Source of the DNA: an uncultured Rhodospirillales bacterium
GTDB lineage: Bacteria; Pseudomonadota; Alphaproteobacteria; Acetobacterales; Acetobacteraceae
Reading direction: 5' to 3'
Assembly: GCA_903928045.1 (NCBI GenBank)
Contig: CAIYPH010000825.1
Coordinates: 1-6,834, forward strand
Length of the DNA: 6,834 bases
The translations under genes were made by a program, and so were the position numbers. This document shows positions 6,409 to 6,834 of the stretch, one piece after another; the first letter of the stretch is position 1; every line of letters begins with the position of its first letter. The notes under the pieces were generated by a model that saw only the letters and a list, made by a program, of their open reading frames with translations, was not told where the DNA came from and did not search any database.

Positions 6409-6834
6409 GCGAACACCGCGTCGATCGCGGCTGCGTCGACATCCTCGAGGCGGGCGGGGGACCATTTCGGTGTTCGGTCCTTGTCGACCAGCATGGCGCG
6501 CACGCCTTCGTGGAATTCGGGGTGGACGGAGATTTTGCGCGTCAGTGCCAGCTCGGCGGCGAGCGCGCCGCGCAGGTTGAGCGTGGCGCCGCGCCGGATG
6601 GCCGCGAAGGACCACAGCACCGCGGAGGGGGAGCCGTGGCGGAGCGCGGCCAGCGACTCGGCCGCCCAGTCGGTGCCTTCCGCCTCGAGCGCGGCGACGA
6701 TTTGCGCCACGCTGTCCTGGCCGAAGCAGCGGTCGATCGCCGCGCGATGGGGGGCCAGGCTGAAGGGGGGGAGGCTCTGCGCCAGTGCCGCCACCGCGGC
6801 GGGGCCGTCGGCCGCGATGGCATCGGCGAGGCCG
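6405..6834 (-). CDS. 3-hydroxyisobutyryl-CoA hydrolase, C-terminal part (5' partial)
   Basis: The frame is open from the window's right edge to TGA at 6407-6405 (142 codons visible), so the N-terminal half with the crotonase active site is outside. The visible part starts GLADAI and ends with EFHEGVRAMLVDKDRTPKWSP, which matches the HIBYL-CoA hydrolase ending (EGVRAxLxDKDxxPxWxP). Those features distinguish it from ordinary enoyl-CoA hydratases, which are shorter. The enzyme releases 3-hydroxyisobutyrate from its CoA ester in valine degradation. A GTG at 6794 is in frame but internal. It is the first visible gene of a minus-strand operon with the MORN and alcohol dehydrogenase genes; the dehydrogenase is a generic alcohol-type enzyme, not the 3-hydroxyisobutyrate dehydrogenase family. 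Confidence 0.85.
   Translation of the reverse strand, partial: GLADAIAADGPAAVAALAQSLPPFSLAPHRAAIDRCFGQDSVAQIVAALEAEGTDWAAESLAALRHGSPSAVLWSFAAIRRGATLNLRGALAAELALTRKISVHPEFHEGVRAMLVDKDRTPKWSPARLEDVDAAAIDAVFA

Noticed and set aside
6409..6615. N-terminal extension of the MORN frame
   Set aside because: The extra 69 codons are Arg/Pro-rich, overlap the hydrolase gene, and would bury a clear signal peptide; the start at 6408 with ATGA overlap is better.
6792..6794. GTG as the start of the hydrolase fragment
   Set aside because: The frame is open to the right edge and the residues visible (GLADAI...) belong to the family; GTG is internal.

Overview
The window is GC-rich, with dense coding and strong G/C preference at third codon positions. 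The gene content (a 3-hydroxyisobutyryl-CoA hydrolase, a class III-like Zn alcohol dehydrogenase, a cyclase/regulator-type TPR protein) and the AT-rich palindromic terminator in a GC-rich background fit an alphaproteobacterium, most likely Rhodospirillales/Acetobacteraceae-like. That assignment is inference; there is no rRNA or marker gene here to fix it.

Left block (1-2945, + strand). Three genes follow each other closely. First is the C-terminal part of a TPR protein of the kind found behind adenylate/guanylate cyclase or winged-helix + TolB-like N-terminal domains; it begins before the window. After 24 bases comes a PAP2 / vanadium-haloperoxidase-like protein with an unusual N-terminal (Asn-Ile-Gly)n repeat and an altered second signature motif. 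One base later comes a papain-like (C1) cysteine protease homologue with a complete Gln/Cys/His/Asn catalytic set but without the usual Trp residues. The tight spacing suggests the last two are made together, possibly under the control of the TPR protein. This pair is the best candidate in the window for an undescribed functional module.

Middle (2946-4458). A stand-alone arginase/ureohydrolase-fold protein (+) carries a Cys in place of the usual first metal-ligand His. It converges, with a 27-base gap, on a small basic Pro/Arg-tailed hypothetical gene (-). That small gene has a near-consensus sigma70 promoter placed so that its mRNA would start at or next to the ATG, i.e. probably leaderless.

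Right block (4459-6834, - strand). This looks like an operon read right to left. The C-terminal part of a 3-hydroxyisobutyryl-CoA hydrolase (valine catabolism) overlaps by ATGA an exported MORN-repeat protein. That is followed after 23 bases by a Zn-dependent alcohol dehydrogenase, then a perfect AT-rich palindromic terminator. The two enzymes are consistent with branched-chain/alcohol carbon catabolism; the role of the MORN protein there is unknown.

No tRNA, rRNA, CRISPR array, insertion sequence or attachment site was seen. No gene-free stretch exceeds about 140 bases.
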